Below are positions 26,153 to 35,809 of a DNA stretch of 38,003 nt, piece after piece. The DNA comes from Phycisphaerales bacterium (GTDB lineage Bacteria; Planctomycetota; Phycisphaerae; Phycisphaerales; UBA1924): the NCBI GenBank assembly GCA_029213305.1, contig JARGPA010000009.1, forward strand, positions 1-38,003, read 5' to 3'. Under the pieces are notes generated by a model. The model searched no databases and was not told where the DNA came from. It saw only the letters and a program-made list of their open reading frames with translations. A program made the position numbers and the translations under genes. The first letter of the stretch is position 1. Each line of letters opens with the position of its first letter.

Positions 26153-26183
26153 AAAAACGCGAGTGATTTCACTCGCGTTTTTT
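26153..26183 (+). terminator. Rho-independent terminator of the sdh operon
   Basis: A stem of eight GC-rich pairs (26159-26166 with 26169-26176), extended by A-T pairs on the outside, is followed by a run of six T (26178-26183). It lies about 20 bases after the sdhB stop. The A-run on the other side means it could also stop minus-strand transcription after the 26210-26503 gene. Confidence 0.9.
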
Positions 26184-26209
26184 ATGATATTTATATACGA
26201 TCAAAATCT

Positions 26210-26503
26210 CTAAGCGTTGAGATCAAGCCTTGGAGTACTTGGTCCAGATGCTCTCCGATACGGCGGATACCCAGTCTGATGCTCTTGTCTATCCTCTTGC
26301 GCATCTTCCTGATCTGCATCAGCGAGTGATCTCACAGGATCGATGTGCTCGGTTTCTTCAACTGCAGCGTTGTACTCATCCTTGATGAGTTTGCGTTTGT
26401 AAGTTGCTTTGAATGTCTCTTCTGCTTTGGCCTTTGACGCGGCGGCAGACGAGACGGGTGCGCCCGAAAGGCTTGAAGCTAAGTTGTTTATGGCTCCGGT
26501 CAT
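26210..26503 (-). CDS. small hydrophilic protein of unknown function
   Basis: I do not recognise this 97-aa protein. Its N-terminus is Ala/Ser-rich (MTGAINNLASSLSGAPVSS). A Lys-rich helix follows, then a strongly acidic middle (DADQEDAQEDRQEH) and a Pro/Arg tail. No signal peptide or membrane segment is visible. Coding status is supported by a clean gap between two hairpins (26153-26183 and 26551-26578) and by codon use like its neighbours. No ribosome site precedes the ATG, and an AT-rich TATATAAG lies 5-12 bases upstream, which could be a -10 box giving a nearly leaderless transcript. Confidence 0.6.
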   Translation of the reverse strand: MTGAINNLASSLSGAPVSSAAASKAKAEETFKATYKRKLIKDEYNAAVEETEHIDPVRSLADADQEDAQEDRQEHQTGYPPYRRASGPSTPRLDLNA

Positions 26504-26550
26504 ATCTTATATATCGGATTAAACGCGCGAGTTTCGCCACCTGATGCGCA

Positions 26551-26578
26551 ATAAAAACGAAAAGATTTTCGTTTTTTG
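26551..26578 (-). terminator. A/T-rich hairpin after fabI
   Basis: The sequence AAAAACGAAAA pairs with TTTTCGTTTTT around a GA loop (26553-26576), giving 11 pairs with T-runs on both strands. It lies about 40 bases after the fabI stop in the minus direction and is the likely fabI terminator. Confidence 0.65.
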
Positions 26579-26613
26579 ATAGGTGTTCCGTTGTTTCGAG
26601 TGCAACAGAAGGG

Positions 26614-27396
26614 TTAACCCCCCAGAATATTCATACCGCAATCGACATAAATATTTTCACCTGTGACGCCGCTCGACAGATCAGATGCGAGATAGACCGC
26701 GGTTTTACCAACATCACTTCCATCAACCCCTCGTTTGAGTGGCGCATGTTTGATCGCGGCTTCATCCATTCTATCTGTTCCACTCACCGCAGAACTCGCG
26801 AGTGTTCTCAGGAATCCGCCTGAGATGGTATTGACTCGGATGTTGTGTTCTCCGAGTTCTGCTGCAAGGTATCGAGTCGTTGCTTCTAGGCATGCTTTTG
26901 CGACTCCCATGATGTTGTACCCTTGGATGACTTTTTCAGATCCGTAGTACGACATTGCCATGATCGAGCCGCCACCGTTCTTGGCCATGAGATCAATAGA
27001 TCGTCCAGCCATCGCAGAGAGGGAATATGCAGAGATATCAATTGCATCGAGGTAAGCTTTTCGAGGCGTTTTTGCGAACATGCGTGGTTGGAGCCATTCT
27101 CGATCTGCAAATGCGATGGAGTGCACAAGGAAATCGAGTCGGCCATGATCTTTTTCATAGGCTGCGAATAACTCATCAAGTGACTCATCTGAGCTTGCAT
27201 CACAAGGTGCGAGCCATGCGTTGTCATGGATCTTAGCAATCGCTTTCTCGGTTCTTCGAGCGTTTTTCTCACCCGGGAGATGTGCGTAGGCGCATTGTGC
27301 ACCTTGTTCAGTAAGCGATTTGGCAATATGCCACGCATATGAGCGATCATTGGCAACACCGACGACGAGACCAACTTTACCTGCCAATAGACTCAT
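26614..27396 (-). CDS. fabI: enoyl-[acyl-carrier-protein] reductase (NADH)
   Basis: FabI reduces the enoyl-ACP double bond in the last step of each fatty acid elongation round. The 260-aa product is a short-chain dehydrogenase. It has the N-terminal GVANDRSYAWHIA cofactor motif, the FLVHSIAFAD strand, and the catalytic YNIMGVAK block (Tyr-x6-Lys) after MSYYGSEKV. RVNTISGGFLRTLA and a conserved GENIYVDCGMNI end follow. AAAGGA lies about six bases before the ATG. It is divergent from nadC across 61 bases. Confidence 0.95.
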   Translation of the reverse strand: MSLLAGKVGLVVGVANDRSYAWHIAKSLTEQGAQCAYAHLPGEKNARRTEKAIAKIHDNAWLAPCDASSDESLDELFAAYEKDHGRLDFLVHSIAFADREWLQPRMFAKTPRKAYLDAIDISAYSLSAMAGRSIDLMAKNGGGSIMAMSYYGSEKVIQGYNIMGVAKACLEATTRYLAAELGEHNIRVNTISGGFLRTLASSAVSGTDRMDEAAIKHAPLKRGVDGSDVGKTAVYLASDLSSGVTGENIYVDCGMNILGG

Positions 27397-27457
27397 TTAA
27401 AATCCTTTCAATCCAAGAGCAACAATAGTAGGGCAGCATGTCCCTAAGGTGTAAGAT

Positions 27458-28405
27458 ATGGTCATGGAAGACGCATCGCTCAGAGACTTCAATGCAATGG
27501 GATTGCCTGATTTCGCCTCCTATCTTAGGGAAACGGGATTCGTTCGTCGATTGATTGAGCTTGCATGTGATGAAGATCTCGGGATACCTCCTCACGATTG
27601 GACGGGAGAGCTGATGTTTGCTCCTGACGACAAGAGAGAGGTTGTGATGAGATCACGCTCAGAAGGGATTGTCGCAGGCATAGAGTTCCTTCCTGATCTA
27701 GTAGAAGTGTTCGATTCTCAGAACCAAATTCAATGGGAATCAAAGATTGAAGACGGCGAGAAAATTGAATCTGGAACTGAGCTCGCTTGGTTTTCAGGAA
27801 ACGCTCGAGTGATTGTCAAGCTTGAACGCACAATGCTCAATCTGATTTCAAGACTCAGTGGAATCGCAACACTCACAAACGAGTATGTTTCATTGGTAGA
27901 ATCTACCAACGCCAAAGTGTGCGATACTCGAAAAACGACTCCTGGACTTCGAGTATTGGAGAAATACGCAGTCCGATGTGGAGGCGGCACAACCCATCGG
28001 ATGGGGCTCAACGATGCGGTGCTTATCAAAGATAATCATGTTGCAGGAATGGGTGCAAATGAGTTTGCGTCGCGACTCCAATCGATCGCAAAGCAAGTTC
28101 GTGATGATGCAGTTGATCTCTGGTTTGTTCAAGTCGAAGTCGATTCACTCGAACAACTCAAGTCATCGTTAAGCGCAGATGAGGGCACGGTCGATATTAT
28201 TTTGCTTGATAATATGTCGATTGATGAACTGAATGAGGCTGTCGATTTGAGAGATGTATCAGGATCTTCTGTATTGCTCGAAGCTTCAGGTGGAATCACA
28301 AAGTCGACGATTAAAAATGTCGCAACAACAAGAGTGGATCGAATAAGTATCGGGGCGCTCACACATCAGGCGCAAAGTCTCGACATCGGACTTGATGCTC
28401 GTTGA
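27458..28405 (+). CDS. nadC: nicotinate-nucleotide pyrophosphorylase (carboxylating)
   Basis: NadC makes nicotinate mononucleotide from quinolinate and PRPP in NAD synthesis. The 315-aa product contains the typical ERTMLNLISRLSGIATLT block and the DTRKTTPGLRVLEKYAVRCGGGTTHRMGL core. The IKDNH motif, the EVDSLEQL strand and the LLDNMS motif are also present. An N-terminal extension of about 25 residues precedes the usual start region. AAGGTG lies about seven bases before the ATG at 27458. No nadA or nadB is nearby. birA follows 21 bases downstream, so the two are probably co-transcribed. Confidence 0.95.
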   Translation: MVMEDASLRDFNAMGLPDFASYLRETGFVRRLIELACDEDLGIPPHDWTGELMFAPDDKREVVMRSRSEGIVAGIEFLPDLVEVFDSQNQIQWESKIEDGEKIESGTELAWFSGNARVIVKLERTMLNLISRLSGIATLTNEYVSLVESTNAKVCDTRKTTPGLRVLEKYAVRCGGGTTHRMGLNDAVLIKDNHVAGMGANEFASRLQSIAKQVRDDAVDLWFVQVEVDSLEQLKSSLSADEGTVDIILLDNMSIDELNEAVDLRDVSGSSVLLEASGGITKSTIKNVATTRVDRISIGALTHQAQSLDIGLDAR

Positions 28406-28426
28406 GTTATTCAACTTTGGAGTGAT

Positions 28427-29236
28427 ATGAACTCGACAGGTAATGAAGATATTTCGAAATGGGCATCGATGATTGATACAGTCATCGCGAAGACTGAGCA
28501 TTGTTGTGTACAACGAGTTGTTGTTATCGAATCTACCCGAAGCACCATGGACGCAGCGGTCTCATTTGCAGGAAATGATACTGGGTTGATTGTGGTTGCA
28601 TCTGAGCAGACAAATGGACGAGGCCAACAAGGCCGACAATGGCAAGATGCAGATCGAAGGACACTCCCATGTACTCTCGTTGTTGATGTAGAGGGGATCT
28701 CTTCACCAATGCTTTCTGCGATTGTTGCTTGTAGTGTGCATGAAACGATTCAGCTTCATGCTTCGCGTTCACATGAAATTCTTATCAAATGGCCGAATGA
28801 TATAGTTGTTCGGAATCATGAGACACAAATAGATCTGAAGATTGCTGGGATTCTCATCGAGAGAGTTGGCAACATTGCCCACATTGGAATTGGGATTAAC
28901 TGTAATCAGGGTGAACGAGATTGGGGCGCAGAGCTCCATGGAAAAGCAGTCTCATTGAGCGAGCTCGGGTTACAGATATCACGACTCGACATCCTTTGTG
29001 CGCTCATCGAGAATCTGAGCTATTGGATGTCATCGCGGAAACCAACAGAAATCAAAGGTTATTGGGAACTCCACGATGCGATGGTAAAAACAAACAGGAC
29101 CCTGGAGTATGCACAAAAGCAATACACAGGTCAGATCGAACACATCGATCCTCTTGAATCTATTCTCATTCGAACAGAATCAGGTCTCACAAGATTGCCT
29201 GTTGCTCAGGCGCATCATGTTCGTGCAGAAAACTAA
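28427..29236 (+). CDS. birA: biotin--[acetyl-CoA-carboxylase] ligase
   Basis: The enzyme activates biotin with ATP and attaches it to the carboxylase carrier protein. The 269-aa product carries the ligase motifs STRSTMD, GRGQQGRQW (biotinyl-AMP loop), KWPNDI and AGILIE, followed by GIGINCN. There is no N-terminal DNA-binding domain, so it should be a pure ligase without repressor activity. GGAG lies about six bases before the ATG. It follows nadC closely. Confidence 0.92.
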   Translation: MNSTGNEDISKWASMIDTVIAKTEHCCVQRVVVIESTRSTMDAAVSFAGNDTGLIVVASEQTNGRGQQGRQWQDADRRTLPCTLVVDVEGISSPMLSAIVACSVHETIQLHASRSHEILIKWPNDIVVRNHETQIDLKIAGILIERVGNIAHIGIGINCNQGERDWGAELHGKAVSLSELGLQISRLDILCALIENLSYWMSSRKPTEIKGYWELHDAMVKTNRTLEYAQKQYTGQIEHIDPLESILIRTESGLTRLPVAQAHHVRAEN

Positions 29237-29264
29237 TCGAGATTTGGTTTTACAAACACTTTGG

Positions 29265-29717
29265 TCAGAGCAAACGTTTGATGTGCTTACCAAGTTCGAG
29301 CGCTTCTTCTGCAGTAAGCGTTCCAGGGGTCCAATCCAATCTCAATCCAGGGCCGTTGTTCTTATCAGGTGACCCAGACACATTCTCATTCCGATCTTTG
29401 AATCTTGGAATGATATGAAAATGAACATGCTCGACTGCTTGTCCTGCGTCTGCGCCGTTATTCTGGAGTATGTTGACGGAAGTAGCGCCGGTAACTTTCT
29501 TAATCGCACGTGTAATCCGAGGGAGTACTCGTCCTACAGCTGCAGAATGATCGTCAGAGAGCTCGTCGATAGTCGCAGCAGGTTCCTTAGGGATAACAAG
29601 TGTGTGACCTTCGGAGAGTGGGGCGATGTCGAGGATCGCAATCACAAAGTCGTCTTCGTAGACACGGTGTGATGGAATTTCCCCTCGGATGATTTTTGAA
29701 AATATGGAGTCTGTCAT
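29265..29717 (-). CDS. HIT family hydrolase
   Basis: The 150-aa product has the histidine triad HVHFHII (about residues 97-103), with an N-terminal SIFSKIIRGEIPSHRVYEDD and GHTLVIPKE, as in HinT-type nucleotide hydrolases. These cleave phosphoramidate bonds of AMP derivatives. The C-terminal 40 residues are longer than in minimal HinT proteins and carry no motif I know. It is convergent with birA (28 bases apart) and divergent from mutL. Confidence 0.93.
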   Translation of the reverse strand: MTDSIFSKIIRGEIPSHRVYEDDFVIAILDIAPLSEGHTLVIPKEPAATIDELSDDHSAAVGRVLPRITRAIKKVTGATSVNILQNNGADAGQAVEHVHFHIIPRFKDRNENVSGSPDKNNGPGLRLDWTPGTLTAEEALELGKHIKRLL

Positions 29718-29817
29718 ACCTAAATCCTAGCGAGAATCGCTCAGAGGTGGGATCAGATGTTCATGTTTTTCGCAATGAACTCTAACAACGGAAAAATGAG
29801 CGATTCAGGAGCAATTG

Positions 29818-29850
29818 ATGTGTACGATTCATCAATATGTCCGTAACTGA
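29818..29850 (+). promoter_or_regulatory. possible leader ORF coupled to mutL translation
   Basis: An ATG at 29818 has AGGAG six bases upstream and opens a ten-codon frame (MCTIHQYVRN) that stops at 29848-29850. This is 11 bases beyond the mutL ATG and in another frame. mutL itself has no visible ribosome site, so ribosomes finishing the short frame could restart at mutL. The short peptide need not be functional. Confidence 0.4.
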
Positions 29851-31720
29851 GTCAAATGTGCAAATCCGAAAACTTTCTCCATTGCTTGTGAATCAGATCG
29901 CAGCAGGGGAGGTGATCGAGCGTCCAGCCTCGGTTCTTAAAGAACTTGTCGAAAACTCAATAGATGCAGGTGCGACACGTATCACAGTTGAACTTGAGCA
30001 AGGTGGGATCGAACGGATCAGTATCGCGGATAATGGACACGGGATCGCACCCGATCAGATGACTCTGGCGCTCACGCCGCACGCGACAAGTAAGATTCGT
30101 GAATCAGAGGATCTTGATCGAATCGGAACTATGGGTTTCCGTGGCGAAGCACTCGCGTCAATCGCATCCATCTCGCGTTTGTCAATCCACTCAAGAATCA
30201 AAGAATCCGATGAGGGAAGAATCATCGAAGCAGAAGGTGATCGTGTCTTAGAACCGAAGCCGATCGGTTGCCCTGTTGGAACAACGATCGAAGTGCGCAA
30301 CCTGTTCTTCAATACCCCTGCAAGAAGAAAGTTTCTAAGAACTTCAACAACTGAGCAGACTCGTTGTCTTGAATGGTTGCGAGATCTCGCAATGGCGAAC
30401 CCTGCAATCGGTGTTCGATGTATATGTGATCAGAAAATCAAACTTGATCTCCCAATCGATCAGACCCCGCGCCAACGAGTTGTCGCAATTTTGGGGAAAG
30501 AACTCGAAGATCAGCTCATTGAGGTTTCAGTCGATCAATATGATGATGCGCGAGGGATTCTCGTTTGGGGACTCGTAGGACTTCCTGCAATCGCTCGTGC
30601 GACAAGCAAAGCACAGCATGTTTTCTTGAACGGGAGAACCATTCGTGATCGAACAATTCAGCACGCGATTCGCGAGGCGTATAGAGGGTTAATCGAGCCC
30701 GGCCGTCATCCAACCGCCGTGCTGATGATCGAGATGTCTCCGACAGCTGTCGATGTCAATGTGCATCCCGCAAAGCTTGAAGTTCGTTTTCGTGATCAAT
30801 CAATGGTTCATCGAGCGATCTATCATGGTGTCAAAGATGCTTTGGGACGCGCTGATGTAACTCCAACATTGCTCCAGAGATTGCCTGGCGCTGGGTTCGA
30901 CTCATCGCAAGCGATCATGCCCAGCGCGACTCCTGAACAAATCAATCAGAGACTCGATCAACAAGTTGACAAACTAGTTGAATTTTTCGAAACAAAGCCT
31001 GCATCAAGTTCGAGCTCATCTTCAATCAGAAGTGATCGACCAGATTTTCGCACAGAGTTAAAGCAAGTGCTCGCTGATTCACCAGTTCCTATGGGTGGAT
31101 CGAGCATCAGTCCTTCTACTCCGCTTCCCACAGTACAGAGGGTGGAGCAGGTCCTGCAGGTTCATTCGAGCTATTTAATCTCGCAAGATGAACAAGGCGT
31201 CCTCATCATTGATCAGCACGCACTGCACGAGCGTGTGATGTTCAACAAGTTACTTTCGAGAGTTACAGGGAATGGAATGCTCGAACAACAAGCGTTGTTG
31301 ATGCCCATTGTGCTTGATGTTCCAAGTACTGTAATTGATCGCTTTGATGAGCTTGATCGTCTCTTTGAACGAATCGGAGTTCAAGCAGCACCAATGGGTC
31401 CTCGCTCGGTGGGTGTGCAGGCCGTACCTTCATTCTTACATTCAAGGAATGTGGAAGCTGAGCCATTTCTTGTTGAGTTGTTTGACAAAGTCGATCAAGG
31501 CGGATTCGTCCCATCTTCAGAGGAAGCACTCCACGAAGTGCTCGACATGATGTCATGCAAGGCCGCTATCAAGGCGGGAGATGTGCTCAGTGACACAGAG
31601 CTTGCAGCAATAATGCAACTCCGAATCGAAACCGAGAGGGCAGCATCCTGTCCGCACGGCCGTCCTACAACAGTCCGGTTGACGATCGAAGAGCTTGAAA
31701 AACTGTTTGATAGACGATGA
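29837..31720 (+). CDS. mutL: DNA mismatch repair protein MutL
   Basis: MutL couples mismatch recognition by MutS to strand incision. The 627-aa product has the GHKL ATPase motifs NQIAAGEVIERP, ELVENSIDAGA, DNGHGI and TMGFRGEALASI. A Ser-rich linker follows (about 385-430), then the C-terminal dimer domain. Endonuclease-type motifs are present: DQHALHE (459-465), SCKAAIKAGD, CPHGRPT and a final FDRR. The second Glu of the DQHA(x)2E(x)4E pattern is Asn here (residue 470). No ribosome site precedes the ATG, but a ten-codon ORF with AGGAG begins at 29818 and overlaps it. Confidence 0.95.
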   Translation: MSVTESNVQIRKLSPLLVNQIAAGEVIERPASVLKELVENSIDAGATRITVELEQGGIERISIADNGHGIAPDQMTLALTPHATSKIRESEDLDRIGTMGFRGEALASIASISRLSIHSRIKESDEGRIIEAEGDRVLEPKPIGCPVGTTIEVRNLFFNTPARRKFLRTSTTEQTRCLEWLRDLAMANPAIGVRCICDQKIKLDLPIDQTPRQRVVAILGKELEDQLIEVSVDQYDDARGILVWGLVGLPAIARATSKAQHVFLNGRTIRDRTIQHAIREAYRGLIEPGRHPTAVLMIEMSPTAVDVNVHPAKLEVRFRDQSMVHRAIYHGVKDALGRADVTPTLLQRLPGAGFDSSQAIMPSATPEQINQRLDQQVDKLVEFFETKPASSSSSSSIRSDRPDFRTELKQVLADSPVPMGGSSISPSTPLPTVQRVEQVLQVHSSYLISQDEQGVLIIDQHALHERVMFNKLLSRVTGNGMLEQQALLMPIVLDVPSTVIDRFDELDRLFERIGVQAAPMGPRSVGVQAVPSFLHSRNVEAEPFLVELFDKVDQGGFVPSSEEALHEVLDMMSCKAAIKAGDVLSDTELAAIMQLRIETERAASCPHGRPTTVRLTIEELEKLFDRR

Positions 31721-31791
31721 AGTAAAATTTCTATGCCCGTGTTTTAGCACAATGACAATTTCTCATTACTTTCTAATCACTCAGAATCAAG

Positions 31792-32997
31792 TTAAGCATC
31801 ATCGAGCAAATCAACAGCTTTGAATGCTTTTCCTTCGAGCATCTCTAAGCTTGCTCCGCCTCCAGTTGAAACATGCGAGAGTTGATCTGCAACTCCGAAG
31901 AGTTCTGCTGCTGCGGCGGAGTCTCCGCCGCCAACGATTGACACAGAACCTGAAGCAGTTGCTTCTGCGATAGCTTCAGCAATGAGCTTGGTACCCATCT
32001 TGAACGGAGCCCATTCGAAGACACCCATCGGTCCATTCCAGATAATGGTTTTTGATTCCTTGATGATTCGTGAGAATCTAGCTGCAGTCTTGGGCCCGAT
32101 GTCTAATCCCATGAAACCATCTTTGATCTGATCATCAAAGACTTCGATATCTCCCGCTCGTTCAGCGAAGATTGTTGAACAGATATGATCTTCTGGGAAA
32201 TGGAGATCGGTCTTAGATTCTGCTGCGAGCTCGATGATTCGTTTCGCTTCGTTGAGCATTTCGGACTCAACGCGTGAAGTACCAGTATCATGTCCAAGTG
32301 CTTGAAGGAATGTGTACGCCATGGCGCCGCCGACAAGGATGTGGTCCGCTTTCGGGAGTAGATTTTCGATTGCAGGGAGTTTGTCAGACACCTTTGCTCC
32401 CCCGAGGATCACAGTAAATGGATGAGCGGGGTTCGAGAGTGTTTCAGAGAGATATGCGATTTCTTTTTGTACAAGGAATCCCGCGCCTTTGGGTTTGTTA
32501 CCCATCGCAAGTGGGGCACCAACCATCGAAGCATGCTCACGATGACAGGTCCCGAATGCATCGTTAATGTAAACATCGCCGTAGGATGCAAGTTGATTTG
32601 AAAAGTTCGCTTCGCCACGCTTCTCGCATCCGTGGAATCGGAGATTTTCAAGAAGAATCACATCGCCATTGTTCATTGCGTCGATCGCAGTTGCGACATC
32701 AGGAGACTTACAGGATTGTGCAGGAATCTTTACAGGTTTACCCAAGATTTCTGTGAGTCTTTGAGCGATGGGGACCATCGAGTAGGATTCTTCGTACCCT
32801 TTTCCAGCAGGGCGTCCTAGATGTGACATCAAAATTGCTTTTCCACCTCTTGAAAGAACAGATTCAATTGTTGGTAGTGCAGCTTGGATCCTGCGATCGT
32901 CTGTGATCGAAGAACCATCGAGTGGAACATTAAAATCGACACGAATCAAGACTCGTTTTCCAGCAACATCGATTTGATCAACTGATTTCTTGCTCAT
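31792..32997 (-). CDS. pgk: phosphoglycerate kinase
   Basis: Pgk interconverts 1,3-bisphosphoglycerate plus ADP and 3-phosphoglycerate plus ATP. The 401-aa product has the N-terminal RVLIRVDFNVPLDG signature, the substrate-binding LMSHLGRPAGK and LLENLRFH blocks, the LGGAKVSDKL motif and the C-terminal nucleotide site around VGGGDSAAA and STGGGASLE. GGAGG lies nine bases before the ATG. It follows the atp terminator, with a candidate -10 box TATAAT at 33024-33029, so it is probably transcribed on its own. No gap gene is adjacent. Confidence 0.97.
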   Translation of the reverse strand: MSKKSVDQIDVAGKRVLIRVDFNVPLDGSSITDDRRIQAALPTIESVLSRGGKAILMSHLGRPAGKGYEESYSMVPIAQRLTEILGKPVKIPAQSCKSPDVATAIDAMNNGDVILLENLRFHGCEKRGEANFSNQLASYGDVYINDAFGTCHREHASMVGAPLAMGNKPKGAGFLVQKEIAYLSETLSNPAHPFTVILGGAKVSDKLPAIENLLPKADHILVGGAMAYTFLQALGHDTGTSRVESEMLNEAKRIIELAAESKTDLHFPEDHICSTIFAERAGDIEVFDDQIKDGFMGLDIGPKTAARFSRIIKESKTIIWNGPMGVFEWAPFKMGTKLIAEAIAEATASGSVSIVGGGDSAAAAELFGVADQLSHVSTGGGASLEMLEGKAFKAVDLLDDA

Positions 32998-33023
32998 CTG
33001 AATATCCTCCCTTTAGGTATTTA

Positions 33024-33029
33024 ATTATA
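33024..33029 (-). promoter_or_regulatory. candidate -10 box of pgk
   Basis: The reverse strand has a perfect TATAAT 27 bases before the pgk start, preceded by TGTA, which resembles an extended -10. The -35 position would fall at the T-run of the atp terminator, with only a weak match. Confidence 0.45.
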
Positions 33030-33043
33030 TACAAATGACAATT

Positions 33044-33068
33044 AAAAAATCGGGCGTAGAGCCCGATT
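33044..33068 (-). terminator. Rho-independent terminator after atpH
   Basis: On the reverse strand, AATCGGGC pairs with GCCCGATT around a five-base loop and is followed by a T-run (33044-33049). It lies just after the atpH stop at 33093. It closes the atp gene unit before pgk. Confidence 0.88.
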
Positions 33069-33092
33069 CGAGTTTGATTTTTTTATGTTGGA

Positions 33093-33701
33093 TTAGCTTT
33101 CGAGGATGTCGTTTGAACGGCCGCGGACTTGTGCGCTTCCCGTATCCAAGAGATCATCACGCATCTTGCGGAGTTGAGCCTGGATCGAAGCATCGATGAG
33201 CTGATCACCCATACGGAGTTTGATTCCCCCAAGCATCGAAGAATCAGTATATGGATGCATGATGACATCTTTTCCGAGTGATGCTGAGAGCTGCTTGCGG
33301 ACGGACTCGAGTTCTCCTGCACCGATTGGGGTTGCAGTGAACACATCAACTTCGATACGACCAAACTGGCTCTGGACGAGTACATCCATCGCAGTGGTGA
33401 TCTGTGAAAGATTCGCAAGACGGTCCTTGCGATTGAGTTGACGAAGGAAGTTGAGAGTAAGTGGTGAGACTTTGCCGTTAAACATGCGTTCGATCGAAGC
33501 GTCGCGTTTCCCTGAATCGATCAATCGAGATGCGAGCAGTTCAGAAAATGCTCGATCGTTGCGTGCGAGTTCGACAATATCTTCGAGTTCACCCAAGATG
33601 GACTCAGCGTTTGCTTGTCCGCCTTGTTGCTGTGCGAGCTCAAAGAGGCTCTTTGCATACACATTCGCAAGTGCATCTGGCTGTGCTTCAATCAATGGCA
33701 T
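33093..33701 (-). CDS. atpH: ATP synthase F1 subunit delta
   Basis: The delta subunit links the F1 head to the peripheral stalk. The 202-aa product has the usual N-terminal helical domain (ANVYAKSLFELAQQQG) and the C-terminal signature DSSMLGGIKLRMGDQLIDASI. Length is slightly above the common 175-185. It is the last gene of the atp unit here. In most bacteria atpA follows atpH, but here a terminator and pgk follow. Confidence 0.95.
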   Translation of the reverse strand: MPLIEAQPDALANVYAKSLFELAQQQGGQANAESILGELEDIVELARNDRAFSELLASRLIDSGKRDASIERMFNGKVSPLTLNFLRQLNRKDRLANLSQITTAMDVLVQSQFGRIEVDVFTATPIGAGELESVRKQLSASLGKDVIMHPYTDSSMLGGIKLRMGDQLIDASIQAQLRKMRDDLLDTGSAQVRGRSNDILES

Positions 33702-33743
33702 TGGTGTCTCCGGTTCTTGGTTCGATTGTCGAACGCACAGATG

Positions 33744-34322
33744 TTAGCTGTTCACTGACTTCATCTCAGCGAGTGACTCGTCCATAAGGCGCTGCTGATC
33801 TTCTGCAGTAACTTGGCGCTGCAAGATCTTGCCGGCCATTGTTGTAGCGAGATTGACAGATTCAGTGTAAAGCTCGTTGAGTGCTTGCTTCTTCGCTGCA
33901 TCGATCTCGGAGATTGCTTTCTCACGCATTGCTGAAAGTTCAGCATCTGCACTTGCTTTGAGCTGAGCAGCAAGAGCGGATTGTTGAGTTTTGGTTTCTT
34001 CGAGCATCTTCTGTGCTTCTGCGCGAGCATCAGCAAGATTCTTCTCGTATTCGTCGAGAGCTTCTTTTGCTTGCTTGCGTGCATCTTCAGCCGCAGCAAT
34101 CTCTCCTGTGATCTTTTCGTTCCGCTCGTCGAGCCCAGCAATGATCTTTGGCCAAACCATCGTGCTCAAGATTGCGAATACGATGACGAAGATCACGATC
34201 GCGGTGGCTGCTGGGATGATTCCAGATTTTGGTGCCTCGATAACGGATGATTTTTCAGCCGCGAGTGCAGCCGAGTTCATCGCGGCAACAGCAAGGAATG
34301 TCATGAGTGTGCAACGCTTCAT
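33744..34322 (-). CDS. atpF: ATP synthase F0 subunit b with N-terminal signal-like segment
   Basis: Subunit b forms the peripheral stalk. After a signal-peptide-like start (MKRCTLMTFLAVAAMNSAALAAE) there is a single membrane helix (about residues 34-56, AATAIVIFVIVFAILSTMVWP). A long charged coiled coil of Ala, Glu, Lys and Gln follows, as in other b subunits. I chose the ATG at 34322 because GGAG lies about eight bases before it. A start at 34343 adds seven residues before the hydrophobic segment and has a weaker site. Length is 192 aa. Confidence 0.93.
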   Translation of the reverse strand: MKRCTLMTFLAVAAMNSAALAAEKSSVIEAPKSGIIPAATAIVIFVIVFAILSTMVWPKIIAGLDERNEKITGEIAAAEDARKQAKEALDEYEKNLADARAEAQKMLEETKTQQSALAAQLKASADAELSAMREKAISEIDAAKKQALNELYTESVNLATTMAGKILQRQVTAEDQQRLMDESLAEMKSVNS

Positions 34323-34374
34323 AAGAAGTTCTCCAATAGGCATCCCGTCTTGGGTGCCATGAGTCTAAGTAAAG

Positions 34375-34406
34375 CCAACCCAGAGCATGTTTCAGCTCGG
34401 GGTTGG
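34375..34406 (-). other. stable hairpin between atpE and atpF
   Basis: In the mRNA, seven pairs (CCAACCC/GGGTTGG) and four more (GAGC/GCTC), separated by one mismatch, close an eight-base loop. It begins ten bases after the atpE stop. Only a weak U-rich stretch follows, so it may be a partial terminator or a 3' stabiliser of atpE message. Confidence 0.65.
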
Positions 34407-34415
34407 TGAGTTTGT

Positions 34416-35805
<1,390 letters not shown>

Positions 35806-35809
<4 letters not shown>

